From UMGS172 sp045587185 (lineage in GTDB: Bacteria > Bacillota > Clostridia > Oscillospirales > Acutalibacteraceae), in contig JAZNBS010000051.1 in the NCBI GenBank assembly GCA_045587185.1, forward strand, positions 1 to 31,129: DNA of 31,129 bases. The letters are read 5' to 3'. The notes below the pieces were generated by a model. It searched no databases and was not told where the DNA came from. It saw only the letters and a list, made by a program, of their open reading frames with translations. Shown here piece by piece: positions 1-7,738 of this stretch. The stretch's first letter is position 1. Every line of letters starts with the position of its first letter. A program made the position numbers and the translations under genes.

Positions 1-732
1 AAAATCATCGTGCATAATAAAATGCTCGGTGGCGATTACCTGTCGAACGGCAACGGTAGCCTCATGCCACTTTTGTACGTCGGTTGGCAGTCCTTTTTCC
101 TCACCGATATCAAAACCCTGAGACTCCAAGAAACACTTTGCCATATAGTAATGACCGTGGTTATTGGCATGCACGCGGTCAGGGTCGTGTAAAACTTCGG
201 TCTGCATAACGCGTGTAAGATAGCCGTGATAATCGCAGAGCAGATAACCTCTCTCTTTCGCAAAAGTTCGGATATAATCAGCATATCCCAAGAAAAGCGC
301 ACTTCCACCGCGAAGCGCAGGCTCGTCACTTTCCATATACTCAGCGTATGGCGTGAATGTGCAAAGCGTGATGCTAACACCCATTCCCTCAAGTTTGTCG
401 CATAGTTTTTTAAGGTTTTGTTTGTACGCCTCAAAAGCAACTTTGAGCGCATCGTATCTTGCTTCTGCAGCGCCGTTCAACGAGTCACGACACGAGTCGT
501 TCATACCTATCATAATAACCGCATGGGTGGGGTCGTAATTCACAACATCCTCGTCAAACGCGTTCAGAACGGTCGTAATCGTACCGCCTGAAATGCCGCA
601 GTTGTAAAACTCAACCTTAGCGCTTTTAAAATGCTCACGATAATACGCTACGATGCGTGCCAAGAAGTGGTTATGCTGTATAGTACTGGCGCCAATAAAG
701 CATACCCTTGCTCCGTCAGGAAATCTTGCCAT
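1..732 (-). CDS. SGNH/GDSL-family hydrolase, 3' end cut by window edge
   Basis: An open frame of 244 codons runs from ATG at 732 to base 1 with no stop, so the C-terminus is missing. I translated it by hand. It shows the SGNH blocks in order: block I as F-I-G-A-S-T (Ser16, the usual GDS replaced by GAS), block II Gly in GISGG (46-50), block III G-M-N-D-S (76-80, Asn78), and block V D-x-x-H (Asp185, His188). Known members of this superfamily are esterases, lipases or carbohydrate deacetylases; the substrate here cannot be told. No signal peptide is present, so it is probably cytoplasmic. An AAGGAG site lies just upstream of the ATG, and a perfect-consensus promoter precedes it. It follows rsmI on the same strand but has its own promoter, so it is probably a separate unit. 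Confidence is high for the fold, low for the substrate. Confidence 0.85.
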   Translation of the reverse strand, partial: MARFPDGARVCFIGASTIQHNHFLARIVAYYREHFKSAKVEFYNCGISGGTITTVLNAFDEDVVNYDPTHAVIMIGMNDSCRDSLNGAAEARYDALKVAFEAYKQNLKKLCDKLEGMGVSITLCTFTPYAEYMESDEPALRGGSALFLGYADYIRTFAKERGYLLCDYHGYLTRVMQTEVLHDPDRVHANNHGHYYMAKCFLESQGFDIGEEKGLPTDVQKWHEATVAVRQVIATEHFIMHDDF

Positions 733-759
733 ATGTATCACTCCTTAGAATTTTTTGTC

Positions 760-788
760 ATTATATATCACATAAAAGTAATTGTCAA
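760..788 (-). promoter_or_regulatory. Perfect-consensus sigma-A promoter of the SGNH hydrolase gene
   Basis: Reading the minus strand, TTGACA (788-783) is followed by exactly 17 bases and then TATAAT (765-760). Both hexamers match the housekeeping consensus without a mismatch. The start codon at 732 lies about 28 bases beyond the -10, leaving room for a short leader with an AAGGAG site. No operator-like palindrome was seen around it. Confidence 0.85.
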
Positions 789-800
789 GGGCCTTTTGTT

Positions 801-1625
801 TTATATTAAATTCTTATAAATCTCATTACGTCGAAGTCCCGTAAGGCCTGCGGCACTTTTAGCGGCAGCGGTGGGTGACATTCCGTCCGAAACAAAGCCT
901 TTGGCCATCTGAACGGCATCTTCCAAAGTATAATCTTTAGCAGTATCCTCTGGTTGGGCCCCTGCGACTATCAATACATATTCGCCCTTGGCTTGTGTCT
1001 CGGAATATTTTTTTGAGGCTTCAATGAGTGTCGTCAACTCACAGTTTTCGTGCAGTTTGGTAAGTTCTTTTACCAGTGCAATCCTACGGTCACCAAAATA
1101 TTTTAACATATCGTGCAAGGTGGCGGCCAGTTTATGTGGCGCCTCATAAAAAATGAGTGTGTGAGTGTCACACCTTAAGGACTCAAGGTGGGCTTCCCTG
1201 TCCTTTTTTTCAACCGACAAAAACCCCTCAAAACAAAATCTTTTGGACGGCATTCCCGAAATGCTGAGCGCGGTGATAAGCGCGCTTGGACCCGGCACAG
1301 ATTCGACATGCAGTTCCCTCCCACGGCAAAAACGCACCAAATCCTCACCCGGGTCGGAAATGGCAGGCATACCTGCATCGGTCACCAATGCGCAGGTTTC
1401 TCCTTGTGATATTCGGTCGGCTATCTTTTCGTTTTGAGACGCTTTATTGTGTTCGTGGTAACTTACCATCGGCTTCTTTATACCAAAACGGTTAAGTAGT
1501 TTTACCGTCACACGGGTATCCTCAGCGGCAATGAAATCAACCTTCTCAAGGATTTCGGCCGCTCGGAGTGAAAGGTCACCCAAATTGCCGATAGGAGTAC
1601 CCACAACATATAATTTACCTGACAT
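801..1625 (-). CDS. rsmI: 16S rRNA (cytidine1402-2'-O)-methyltransferase RsmI
   Basis: A 274-residue protein of the tetrapyrrole-methylase fold. Its N-terminus carries the RsmI signature V-G-T-P-I-G-N-L-G-D (8-17) and A-A-E-D-T-R (33-38), followed by VTDAGMPAISDPG, which forms the SAM-binding loop. RsmI methylates the 2'-OH of C1402 in the ribosomal P site, together with RsmH. The length is close to the usual 270-290. The ATG at 1625 has AAAGGAG seven bases upstream. It follows the trmN6-like gene by 12 bases and looks like the last gene of the cysE-cysS unit. No terminator hairpin is visible after its stop. Assignment is confident from motifs and length. Confidence 0.95.
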   Translation of the reverse strand: MSGKLYVVGTPIGNLGDLSLRAAEILEKVDFIAAEDTRVTVKLLNRFGIKKPMVSYHEHNKASQNEKIADRISQGETCALVTDAGMPAISDPGEDLVRFCRGRELHVESVPGPSALITALSISGMPSKRFCFEGFLSVEKKDREAHLESLRCDTHTLIFYEAPHKLAATLHDMLKYFGDRRIALVKELTKLHENCELTTLIEASKKYSETQAKGEYVLIVAGAQPEDTAKDYTLEDAVQMAKGFVSDGMSPTAAAKSAAGLTGLRRNEIYKNLI

Positions 1626-1637
1626 AAGGCGCTCCTT

Positions 1638-2375
1638 TCAGATTTTACGGCCGTGACCTTCTTTGTAGTCGCCGTAAATTTCTATCATTTCATCCGTAAG
1701 TTGACCGTCTTTTTCAACATAAAGCGGCGGCAAAACCGTCATTGAGCGGTTTCCGCCAAGTTTTCCCTCAACCAGCACAAGCCACGCTTCTTTGCCCTCG
1801 CGTTGGATGACCTCACGCATAACCTTAGGCTCGATGCCGTTATCACGCATATCGCAGATTATATCGGCAAGACGCTCGGGACGGTGACAAATACAAAGTC
1901 TTCCGCCGAACTTCAACAGATACTTTGCGGCAACCACAACATCCGAAAAAACGCATTTAACCTCATGCCTCGCAATGCGTTGCGCCTCTGTGAGATTCTG
2001 GTTTCCGCCGCCGTCCACCTTATAGGGCGGATTACAGGTTACAAGGTCAAACTCCGCGTGACACAGATTGCCCTTGACATCCTTCATATCTATATTGTGT
2101 ACCTTAAACTGTTGCTCAACGCCGTTTAGTGTGGCATTTTTTGTTGCAATCAAGGCGGCAGGGGTTTGCAGTTCGATACCGTGCACCTCATTGGCTGTAC
2201 CGTTTTTGAGCATCAGCAACGGGATAATACCGCAACCCGTCCCAATGTCGCAAGCCTTTTTTGCCTTTTGCCGACCTGCAAAGTCGGCCAACAGTACAGC
2301 GTCGGTGCCAAAGGTGTGGTCACGACTAACCAAAATTTCATATTTACCTAACGGTTCTTTATTAACACCGTCCAT
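1638..2375 (-). CDS. TrmN6-like tRNA1(Val) adenine37-N6 methyltransferase (YabB family)
   Basis: A class I SAM-dependent methyltransferase of 245 residues. Motif I is D-I-G-T-G-C-G-I (43-50) and motif IV is N-P-P-Y (115-118), the hallmark of N6-adenine and related amino methyltransferases. The opening region (TFGTDAVLLADF) matches the YabB/TrmN6 family, whose E. coli member modifies A37 of tRNA-Val. An upstream in-frame GTG (2390) exists. I prefer ATG 2375 because it overlaps the cysS stop as TAATG and has GGAG nine bases before it. In Firmicutes this gene is often next to rsmI, as here. The exact tRNA target is inferred from family only; related enzymes act on other RNAs. Confidence 0.85.
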   Translation of the reverse strand: MDGVNKEPLGKYEILVSRDHTFGTDAVLLADFAGRQKAKKACDIGTGCGIIPLLMLKNGTANEVHGIELQTPAALIATKNATLNGVEQQFKVHNIDMKDVKGNLCHAEFDLVTCNPPYKVDGGGNQNLTEAQRIARHEVKCVFSDVVVAAKYLLKFGGRLCICHRPERLADIICDMRDNGIEPKVMREVIQREGKEAWLVLVEGKLGGNRSMTVLPPLYVEKDGQLTDEMIEIYGDYKEGHGRKI

Positions 2376-3763
2376 TATTTGCGACTCCACTTAACACCCT
2401 CGCGGGTATCCTCTAAAATGATGCCCATTTCGTTGAGTTTGTCTCGGATTTCGTCGGCCTTTTTAAAGTCCTTTGCCTTTCTTGCGGCGGTACGCTGAGC
2501 AATCAGTTCCTCAACCTCTGCATCAAGAGAAGTGTCTTTTTTCTGGTACAAAAGACCTAAAACATCGCACAACTCGTTAAAACCGTTAAGACAGGCTTCC
2601 AAAGTAGCCTTGCCCGCCTTGTCGGCAACCGCCTTATTGATGTCACGAACCATCATAAACAGCGCGCCCAATGCGTCTGCCGTGTTGAGGTCGTCGTCCA
2701 TAGCGTCGATAAACTGCTGACGGTATTTTGCCAAAAATTCAGGCGCTTCGCCACCGTCTGCGGCGTGTTGAATAGCAAACTCTAATCCCTCACGGCACTT
2801 ATAAAGTCTATCCAAAGAGGACTGCGCCTGCTCGATAATATCAACACTGTAGTTGATGGGACTGCGATAGTGCGACGCAATCATAATGTAACGCACAGGC
2901 TCGTAACCGAACTTTTCAGCAACCTCACGAACGGTAAAGAAGTTATTTAAGGATTTTGACATCTTGCGGTTATCAACGTTTATATAACCGTTGTGCATCC
3001 AATAATGTGCAAAGTCGCAACCGTTGGCGCACTCGGACTGTGCAATTTCGTTTTCGTGGTGGGGGAAAATGAGGTCCTGACCGCCGCAATGAATGTCAAT
3101 GGTCTTGCCCAAATAACGGCCAGCCATTGCCGAGCATTCGATATGCCAACCGGGTCTGCCCTTTCCCCAAGGTGACTCCCAAAACGGTTCGCCCTCTTTG
3201 GCACCTTTCCACAGGCAGAAGTCCATTGGGTCTTCCTTGACATCGGCACCGCCGTCAACACGGTTGGATGCACCCTCCGCCAACTCATCAAGCGGTTGAT
3301 GAGAAAGTTTGCCGTATTCATTAAACTTCTTGGCGCGGAAGTAAACGTCACCCGCCGAGGGGTAAGCGTAGCCCTTTTCCACCAGTTCGGTTATTATACC
3401 GATAATGGCATCAATATTCTCGGTTGCTTTGGGATGAACGGTGGCCTTGCGGATATTCAGACCGTTGGAATCGGTCCAAAATTCCTCAATATATCTTGCG
3501 GCCACCTCCGGCACTGTGATGCCCTCTTCGTTGGCCTTTTTGATGAGTTTATCATCAATATCGGTGAAGTTCTGAACAAACTTAACGTCAAGACCGCACC
3601 ACTCCAAGTAACGGCGAAGCACGTCAAAAACGCAGAGAGGGCGCGCGTTTCCGATATGGATATAGTTATAAACGGTGGGTCCGCAGGCATAGATTTTAAC
3701 CTGACCCTCGTCTACCGTTTTTAGTTCGTCCTTGGTGCGGGTTAAGGTGTTGTAGATTTTCAT
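2375..3763 (-). CDS. cysS: Cysteinyl-tRNA synthetase
   Basis: A 462-residue class I synthetase that charges tRNA-Cys. The ATP site is H-I-G-N (36-39) and K-M-S-K-S (267-271). The zinc ligands that select cysteine are all in place: Cys27, Cys210, His235 and Glu239, corresponding to E. coli C28/C209/H234/E238. The C-terminus ends in the usual helical DALR-type domain with AARKAKDFKKADEIRDKL. Start ATG 3763 has AAGGAG upstream. It lies 113 bases after cysE, separated by an inverted repeat. Cotranscription with cysE from the upstream cysteine T-box would make both respond to uncharged tRNA-Cys; the readthrough is inferred. Confidence 0.98.
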   Translation of the reverse strand: MKIYNTLTRTKDELKTVDEGQVKIYACGPTVYNYIHIGNARPLCVFDVLRRYLEWCGLDVKFVQNFTDIDDKLIKKANEEGITVPEVAARYIEEFWTDSNGLNIRKATVHPKATENIDAIIGIITELVEKGYAYPSAGDVYFRAKKFNEYGKLSHQPLDELAEGASNRVDGGADVKEDPMDFCLWKGAKEGEPFWESPWGKGRPGWHIECSAMAGRYLGKTIDIHCGGQDLIFPHHENEIAQSECANGCDFAHYWMHNGYINVDNRKMSKSLNNFFTVREVAEKFGYEPVRYIMIASHYRSPINYSVDIIEQAQSSLDRLYKCREGLEFAIQHAADGGEAPEFLAKYRQQFIDAMDDDLNTADALGALFMMVRDINKAVADKAGKATLEACLNGFNELCDVLGLLYQKKDTSLDAEVEELIAQRTAARKAKDFKKADEIRDKLNEMGIILEDTREGVKWSRK

Positions 3764-3786
3764 AGTTTTCTCCTTTTTCGAATAGA

Positions 3787-3868
3787 AGATTCTTCGTCAC
3801 TTCACTCACTCAGAATGACAAAACGGAACAACTTTAAGCGTTGTCATTCTGAGCGTAGCGAAAAATCT
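3787..3868. repeat. Imperfect inverted repeat with TCATTCTGAG core between cysE and cysS
   Basis: Two arms face each other. The left arm (3787-3821) read on the minus strand is TTGTCATTCTGAG... and ends in GAAGAATCT; the right arm (3841-3868) on the plus strand is TTGTCATTCTGAG...GAAAAATCT. The arms differ by a few bases and a small length difference, with a 19-base loop. Similar TCATTCTGAGCG-AGCGAAGAATCT sequences are widespread dispersed elements in bacterial genomes, as I recall. The element probably folds as a hairpin in the cysE-cysS transcript. It has no T-run, so it is not an obvious terminator. Confidence 0.8.
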
Positions 3869-3876
3869 TTAATAAA

Positions 3877-4512
3877 TTATCTTTTCGATATTTCGTCCAA
3901 CTTTTCGGTTAGTTTGTTGAGTCTGTCATTAAGTTCATTGAATTGCTGTGCAACGGGGTCGGGGATGTGGATTTGGTCAAGCGGCGCGATTTTCTGACCG
4001 TCCTGACGGACTATCTTTGCGGGAATGCCGACCACAGTGCAGTTGGGCGGCACCTCCTCCAAAACAACAGCGCCCGCCGCAACGCGTGAGTTATCACCAA
4101 CCTTAAAAGGTCCCAGAACCTTTGCGCCACTGCACACCATAACATTATTCCCGATGGTGGGGTGACGCTTGCCCACATCCTTACCCGTACCGCCCAGAGT
4201 CACACCCTGATAAATCAGTACGTCATCACCAATTTCGGCGGTTTCACCGATGACGACACCGTGGCCGTGGTCAATGACAAGTCGGCGACCGATGGTGGCG
4301 CCGGGGTGTATTTCAATACCGGTTTTTCGCGCTGCGCGTTGGGATATCCAACGGGCGATAAATTTCATATTGCGCTTGTAAAACCAGTGTGCGCGACGGT
4401 ACATCCGAAGCGCTCTGACACCGGGGTACAGAAAAAATATTTCTATAGAACTTCTTGCGGCAGGGTCGCGCTCCTTGACCGCCTGAATGTCCTCCCTGAT
4501 TCGTTTGAACAA
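3877..4512 (-). CDS. cysE: Serine O-acetyltransferase
   Basis: Transfers acetyl from acetyl-CoA to serine, making O-acetylserine, the direct precursor of cysteine. The 211-residue protein has an alpha-helical N-terminus (RIREDIQAVKERDPAAR), then left-handed beta-helix hexapeptide repeats from about 65 to 165 (IGRRLVIDHGHGVVIGE, IGDDVLIYQGVTLGG, VGDNSRVAAGAVV). The catalytic His82/His84 region is present. A short heptad-like helix ends the protein (184-211), where cysteine feedback tails normally lie. I chose TTG 4512: AAAGGAG stands seven bases before it and the product then starts MFKRIREDIQAV, as family members do. The in-frame ATG at 4539 would place the start before that ribosome site. 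It is preceded by a UGC-specifier T-box, so it is probably induced when tRNA-Cys is uncharged. Confidence 0.93.
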   Translation of the reverse strand: MFKRIREDIQAVKERDPAARSSIEIFFLYPGVRALRMYRRAHWFYKRNMKFIARWISQRAARKTGIEIHPGATIGRRLVIDHGHGVVIGETAEIGDDVLIYQGVTLGGTGKDVGKRHPTIGNNVMVCSGAKVLGPFKVGDNSRVAAGAVVLEEVPPNCTVVGIPAKIVRQDGQKIAPLDQIHIPDPVAQQFNELNDRLNKLTEKLDEISKR

Positions 4513-4597
4513 TGCAATTCTCCTTTTTGTGGTTTTCATTATAATATATTGCAAACCGTGTTTGCCTGTTTTTCAAAGCGGAAATCCGTCCTATAAA

Positions 4598-4637
4598 ACA
4601 AAAAACCTCCAACGGGTGCAAAGACCCATCGGAGGCG
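4598..4637 (-). terminator. Regulatory rho-independent terminator of the T-box leader
   Basis: On the minus strand, CCTCCGATGGGT (4635-4624) pairs fully, with two wobbles, with ACCCGTTGGAGG (4617-4606) around a six-base loop, and is followed by a TTTTTTG run. It lies directly downstream of the T-box core, as expected for the terminator that competes with the antiterminator in class T-box riboswitches. Confidence 0.92.
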
Positions 4638-4852
4638 TATATTGTATAACGCGGTTCCACTCCAGTTTGTAACTCGAAAACCCTATAACGTGGGTTGTTC
4701 CGTGTTGGGATACTATAAGTTCCCCCAACAAGCTCACAGGTGCATTCACCGAAAACTCCGCCCCAACGCCGTTTCAGTCTGTGCGGCCCTGTCCCTGTTG
4801 GCTTTATTTACGGTTACTTCTCCTGCTCAAAGCAGATAATTTTTTACTGTTT
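4598..4852 (-). ncRNA. T-box riboswitch, cysteine type (UGC specifier)
   Basis: The leader of cysE is a tRNA-sensing T-box. The conserved core GGAGTGGAACCGCG is at 4663-4650 on the minus strand. Stem I features are visible: an AGTA loop-E motif near the 5' end (GAAGTAACC) and, on the 3' side, GGTGAA followed by TGC and A. In known T-boxes the triplet after GAA is the specifier; here TGC (4744-4742) reads cysteine. A terminator follows the core. When tRNA-Cys is uncharged its NCCA end should stabilise the antiterminator and allow reading into cysE. The specifier agrees with both downstream genes, cysE and cysS. The 5' end is estimated from the promoter. Confidence 0.93.
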
Positions 4853-4858
4853 TAATAT

Positions 4859-4886
4859 ATTATAGCAAAAATTTTAAAAAAGTCTA
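4859..4886 (-). promoter_or_regulatory. Promoter of the T-box/cysE unit
   Basis: On the minus strand TAGACT (4886-4881) is followed by 16 bases and TATAAT (4864-4859). The -10 is perfect and the -35 matches at four of six positions. The start point predicted near 4852 gives a T-box leader of about 250 bases, a normal length. Confidence 0.65.
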
Positions 4887-4905
4887 CTGTTTTTTTGAAC
4901 AAACC

Positions 4906-5778
4906 TTAATCGCAATTTGTGGCTTTTTTGATATTTTCAAGAATCTTGCTTGCAACAATCAATGCCGCGGCGCCTGCTGCGGAACCCAATCCACCGAAAA
5001 AGCTACCGGCAAAACTGGAAATTGCACTGATTGCGCTGATAACACCCATAACCATAAGCCAAGTTTTGACGGTGCCGACCTTTGCAACCATAAATCTGCC
5101 GTAGATTGCGGAGTCCTTGAACGAAGCGGTGCACTTACGAAGATTTCCGTAATAGAAGATGTTAATTACAGCAATAAGACCTGCAACCAAAAGCATAATA
5201 ATTCCCAATACTGCAAACATACCTTCAAACATATCAGTCGTAATCATTCCGCCAAAGGCATCCTCAAAGCCGTCCATAACCATGTCCATCATACCGTCCA
5301 AAGCGCCTGCGCCAATAAAAAAGATAACAGCCACAAGACCCACAAGGCCAACTGCCACCCAGTTGATAACCCACTCAACCGTTGCAACAACATTGATGGT
5401 CTTCAACGGGTTTATAAAACCTGTTATATCCTTATTCTGGGTTGCTGAAACATACATTACCCAGCAAGAGATTGCAAGGATTGCGGGAATAGCGGCACTG
5501 ATAATGCCCGAAAGACCCATTGAAAGCAAGGTCATAACAGGACCGACCGACGCTAAAATGCACAATGCCAAAAATAGTTTTGAAGAGCACTCCTGCTTAA
5601 GCATTCCGAAAACAAATTCCGACTCTTGAGGGTCAGCATAATCGGGTTGATACTGCGGGGGAACCTCTGCGCCCGTGGGGTTATACTGTTGCTGTTCCTG
5701 TTGCTCCAAAAAAGCGCCGCAGGTGGGACAGAACTTTTCACCGTTCTGTACTTCGGTGTTACAATTTTTACATACCAT
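4906..5778 (-). CDS. Zinc-ribbon polytopic membrane protein of unknown function
   Basis: A 290-residue protein that I cannot assign to a characterised family. The N-terminus is a zinc ribbon with C-x2-C (Cys3, Cys6) and C-x2-C (Cys17, Cys20), of the zinc_ribbon_2/DUF-type class. It is followed by a Gln/Pro-rich linker (about 24-45), then a membrane part with about five or six hydrophobic segments, including LFLALCILASVGPVMTLL, AVGLVGLVAVIFFIGAGAL and FAVLGIIMLLVAGLIAVI, and a Gly/Ala-rich end. I chose ATG 5778 because GGAGG stands eight bases upstream. An earlier ATG at 5805 overlaps the pgsA stop as ATGA but has no good site. Being last in the recA-recX-rimO-pgsA run suggests shared transcription, not shared function. 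Confidence 0.75.
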   Translation of the reverse strand: MVCKNCNTEVQNGEKFCPTCGAFLEQQEQQQYNPTGAEVPPQYQPDYADPQESEFVFGMLKQECSSKLFLALCILASVGPVMTLLSMGLSGIISAAIPAILAISCWVMYVSATQNKDITGFINPLKTINVVATVEWVINWVAVGLVGLVAVIFFIGAGALDGMMDMVMDGFEDAFGGMITTDMFEGMFAVLGIIMLLVAGLIAVINIFYYGNLRKCTASFKDSAIYGRFMVAKVGTVKTWLMVMGVISAISAISSFAGSFFGGLGSAAGAAALIVASKILENIKKATNCD

Positions 5779-5801
5779 ACTCATTTCCTCCAATTTCTGA
5801 A

Positions 5802-6407
5802 TCATTTGGTAGGGTCAACAAATTCATAACTGTCTTTCATATATATTACTCCTGAAATAACAGCGAATATTGTTGAAACCCAAAGAATTATATTGAAAAG
5901 CAACATAATCGCGGCGCCGACAACATCGGGCACTGCAACAGCTTTTTCAATCAAAGGTAAGACCGACTCGTTGAAATACATAACCGCAATACCGTAAATA
6001 ATTGCAATCATCTGGGTGACGGTCTTGGTCTTTCCCCACATATTTGCGGGGATGACCTTTTTAGTCTCGGACGAAACAGCCACAAGACGAAGTGACGCTA
6101 TCATAAATTCGCGGAAAAGCACAATAAACAGCACCCACTCAATACCCCAACCCATACCTTTTGCCAAAAACGCAATAAAGGCGGCGGTGGTCAGCATCTT
6201 GTCGGCCAACGGGTCAAGAAATTTGCCGAAATTTGTCACAATACCGCGGGCTCTGGCAATTTTTCCGTCAAGCAAATCGGTCAACGAAGCCACAACGAAC
6301 AAAACAAGTGCCACGGCATAATGATGCGGGAAGTTTATCATCATAGCCGCCATAAATATCGGCGTCATAATGATTCTCATAACGGTAAGTTTGTTGGGTA
6401 GATTCAT
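5802..6407 (-). CDS. pgsA: CDP-diacylglycerol--glycerol-3-phosphate 3-phosphatidyltransferase
   Basis: Makes phosphatidylglycerol phosphate, the first committed step to phosphatidylglycerol and cardiolipin, at the cytoplasmic membrane. The 201-residue protein contains the complete CDP-alcohol phosphotransferase motif D-x2-D-G-x2-A-R-x8-G-x3-D-x3-D: Asp44, Asp47, Gly48, Ala51, Arg52, Gly61, Asp65 and Asp69. Several hydrophobic helices follow. The N-terminus MNLPNKLTVMRIIMTPIF is typical of PgsA. ATG 6407 overlaps the rimO stop as ATGA and has AAGGAG within the rimO 3' end, which implies coupled translation. A few clostridial relatives are annotated as other CDP-alcohol transferases, but PgsA fits best by length and N-terminus. 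Confidence 0.93.
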   Translation of the reverse strand: MNLPNKLTVMRIIMTPIFMAAMMINFPHHYAVALVLFVVASLTDLLDGKIARARGIVTNFGKFLDPLADKMLTTAAFIAFLAKGMGWGIEWVLFIVLFREFMIASLRLVAVSSETKKVIPANMWGKTKTVTQMIAIIYGIAVMYFNESVLPLIEKAVAVPDVVGAAIMLLFNIILWVSTIFAVISGVIYMKDSYEFVDPTK

Positions 6408-7738
6408 AATACTTCTCCTTCCATTTCTCCAAGCAGGTCATACTCCAGTGAATCGTTTATTCTGACGTTAACAAAACTGCCTATAACCTGCGGTTCTGTA
6501 ACCGTGAAGAACACTTTTCCGTCGATTTCGGGCGCATCGGCACGGGTGCGACCGAAATAGCACTTGATATAATCATCATAACCTTCTATAAGTACCTCTT
6601 GCAAGGTGCCGTATTTGGCCTCGTTTTTCTGAATAGCGATGCCAAGTTGGTCATTCATTATTATTTCGGCGCGGTCAACCCTTAGTTGCGGCTCAATCTG
6701 GTCGGGATAATTTGCGGCGGCGGTGCCCTCTTCTTCAGAATAGGCAAAGCAACCGAGTCGGTCAAACCTTACCTTTTGCACAAACTCACAAAGGCTTTGG
6801 AACTGCTCCTGCGATTCTCCCGGAAAACCGGTGATAAGGGTGGTTCTGAGTGTGATGTCGGGAATTTTGGCCCTTATCTTCTCCATCAAAGCCTCAAGCG
6901 ACTCGCGGTCGCCTTTACGGTTCATTCGCTTTAACACGGCGCCGTCACAGTGCTGAAGCGGAATGTCGAGATAATTTACAATCTTTTTCTCGCTTGCTAT
7001 TGTGTCAAGCAGGTCGTCGGTAATAAGGTCGGGATATGTATAAAGCGTTCTGACCCAGTAAAGACCGTCTATTTTGCAGACCTTTTTCAAAAGCGTACTG
7101 AGTTGCGGTGTTCCGTATATATCCTCACCGTAACGCGTTGTGTCCTGTGCGACAAGTATAACCTCTTTAACACCCTGTTTTACAAGACGCTCAACCTCAG
7201 ACACAACATCCTCAATTTTACGGCTTCTGAAACGGCCTCGGATTTTTGGGATGGCGCAGTATGTACAACAGTTGTCACAACCCTCGGCAATCTTGACATA
7301 AGCGGTGTAAGACGGTGTGGTTAGCAGACGCTCTCCCTCGATTATGAGGTCTTCTTTTTTGCCGTAACGGTCATCACAAATGCCTTTGTATGCATTCTTG
7401 ACAATGTCAACAATATCGTTATTACCCGCCAGTGAAACCGTGACATCCACCTCAGGCAATTCCGCCTTTATGTCATCGCGGTAACGCTCTGCAAGGCAAC
7501 CCGTGACTATCAACGCCTTACATTTTCCGTCCTTTTTATAATTTGCGGCCTCCAAAATATTCTCAATAGCCTCGGCCTTGGCATCTTCAATAAATCCGCA
7601 GGTGTTGACGATAATAACATCTGCCTCGGCCTCTTCGGGGGTTATCTCACACCCTGCATCCAGCAGTTTTTTCAGCATAATCTCGGCATCCACCCTGTTT
7701 TTCGGGCAACCGAGGCTGACCATTCCAACCTTAATCAT
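6404..7738 (-). CDS. rimO: Ribosomal protein S12 methylthiotransferase RimO
   Basis: A radical-SAM enzyme that adds a methylthio group to an aspartate of ribosomal protein S12. The UPF0004 domain supplies the auxiliary-cluster cysteines Cys11 (SLGCPKNRVD), Cys47 (NTCGFI) and Cys81 (TGCLAER). The radical-SAM cluster is C-x3-C-x2-C at Cys154, Cys158 and Cys161. A TRAM domain closes the 444-residue protein. SLGCPKNRVD separates RimO from MiaB. The track-independent start choice is ATG 7738 (MIKVGMVSLGC), with GAGGA five bases upstream and an eight-base overlap with the recX end. An earlier start would add 12 residues lacking a ribosome site. Confidence 0.96.
   Translation of the reverse strand: MIKVGMVSLGCPKNRVDAEIMLKKLLDAGCEITPEEAEADVIIVNTCGFIEDAKAEAIENILEAANYKKDGKCKALIVTGCLAERYRDDIKAELPEVDVTVSLAGNNDIVDIVKNAYKGICDDRYGKKEDLIIEGERLLTTPSYTAYVKIAEGCDNCCTYCAIPKIRGRFRSRKIEDVVSEVERLVKQGVKEVILVAQDTTRYGEDIYGTPQLSTLLKKVCKIDGLYWVRTLYTYPDLITDDLLDTIASEKKIVNYLDIPLQHCDGAVLKRMNRKGDRESLEALMEKIRAKIPDITLRTTLITGFPGESQEQFQSLCEFVQKVRFDRLGCFAYSEEEGTAAANYPDQIEPQLRVDRAEIIMNDQLGIAIQKNEAKYGTLQEVLIEGYDDYIKCYFGRTRADAPEIDGKVFFTVTEPQVIGSFVNVRINDSLEYDLLGEMEGEVL

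Noticed and set aside
36..452. 138-codon minus-strand ORF at the left edge
   Set aside because: It is a shifted frame inside the SGNH hydrolase gene, whose true frame shows all family motifs but has no stop in the window.
3787..3868. Inverted repeat as an intrinsic terminator
   Set aside because: No T run follows either arm on either strand and a gene of the same operon lies downstream.
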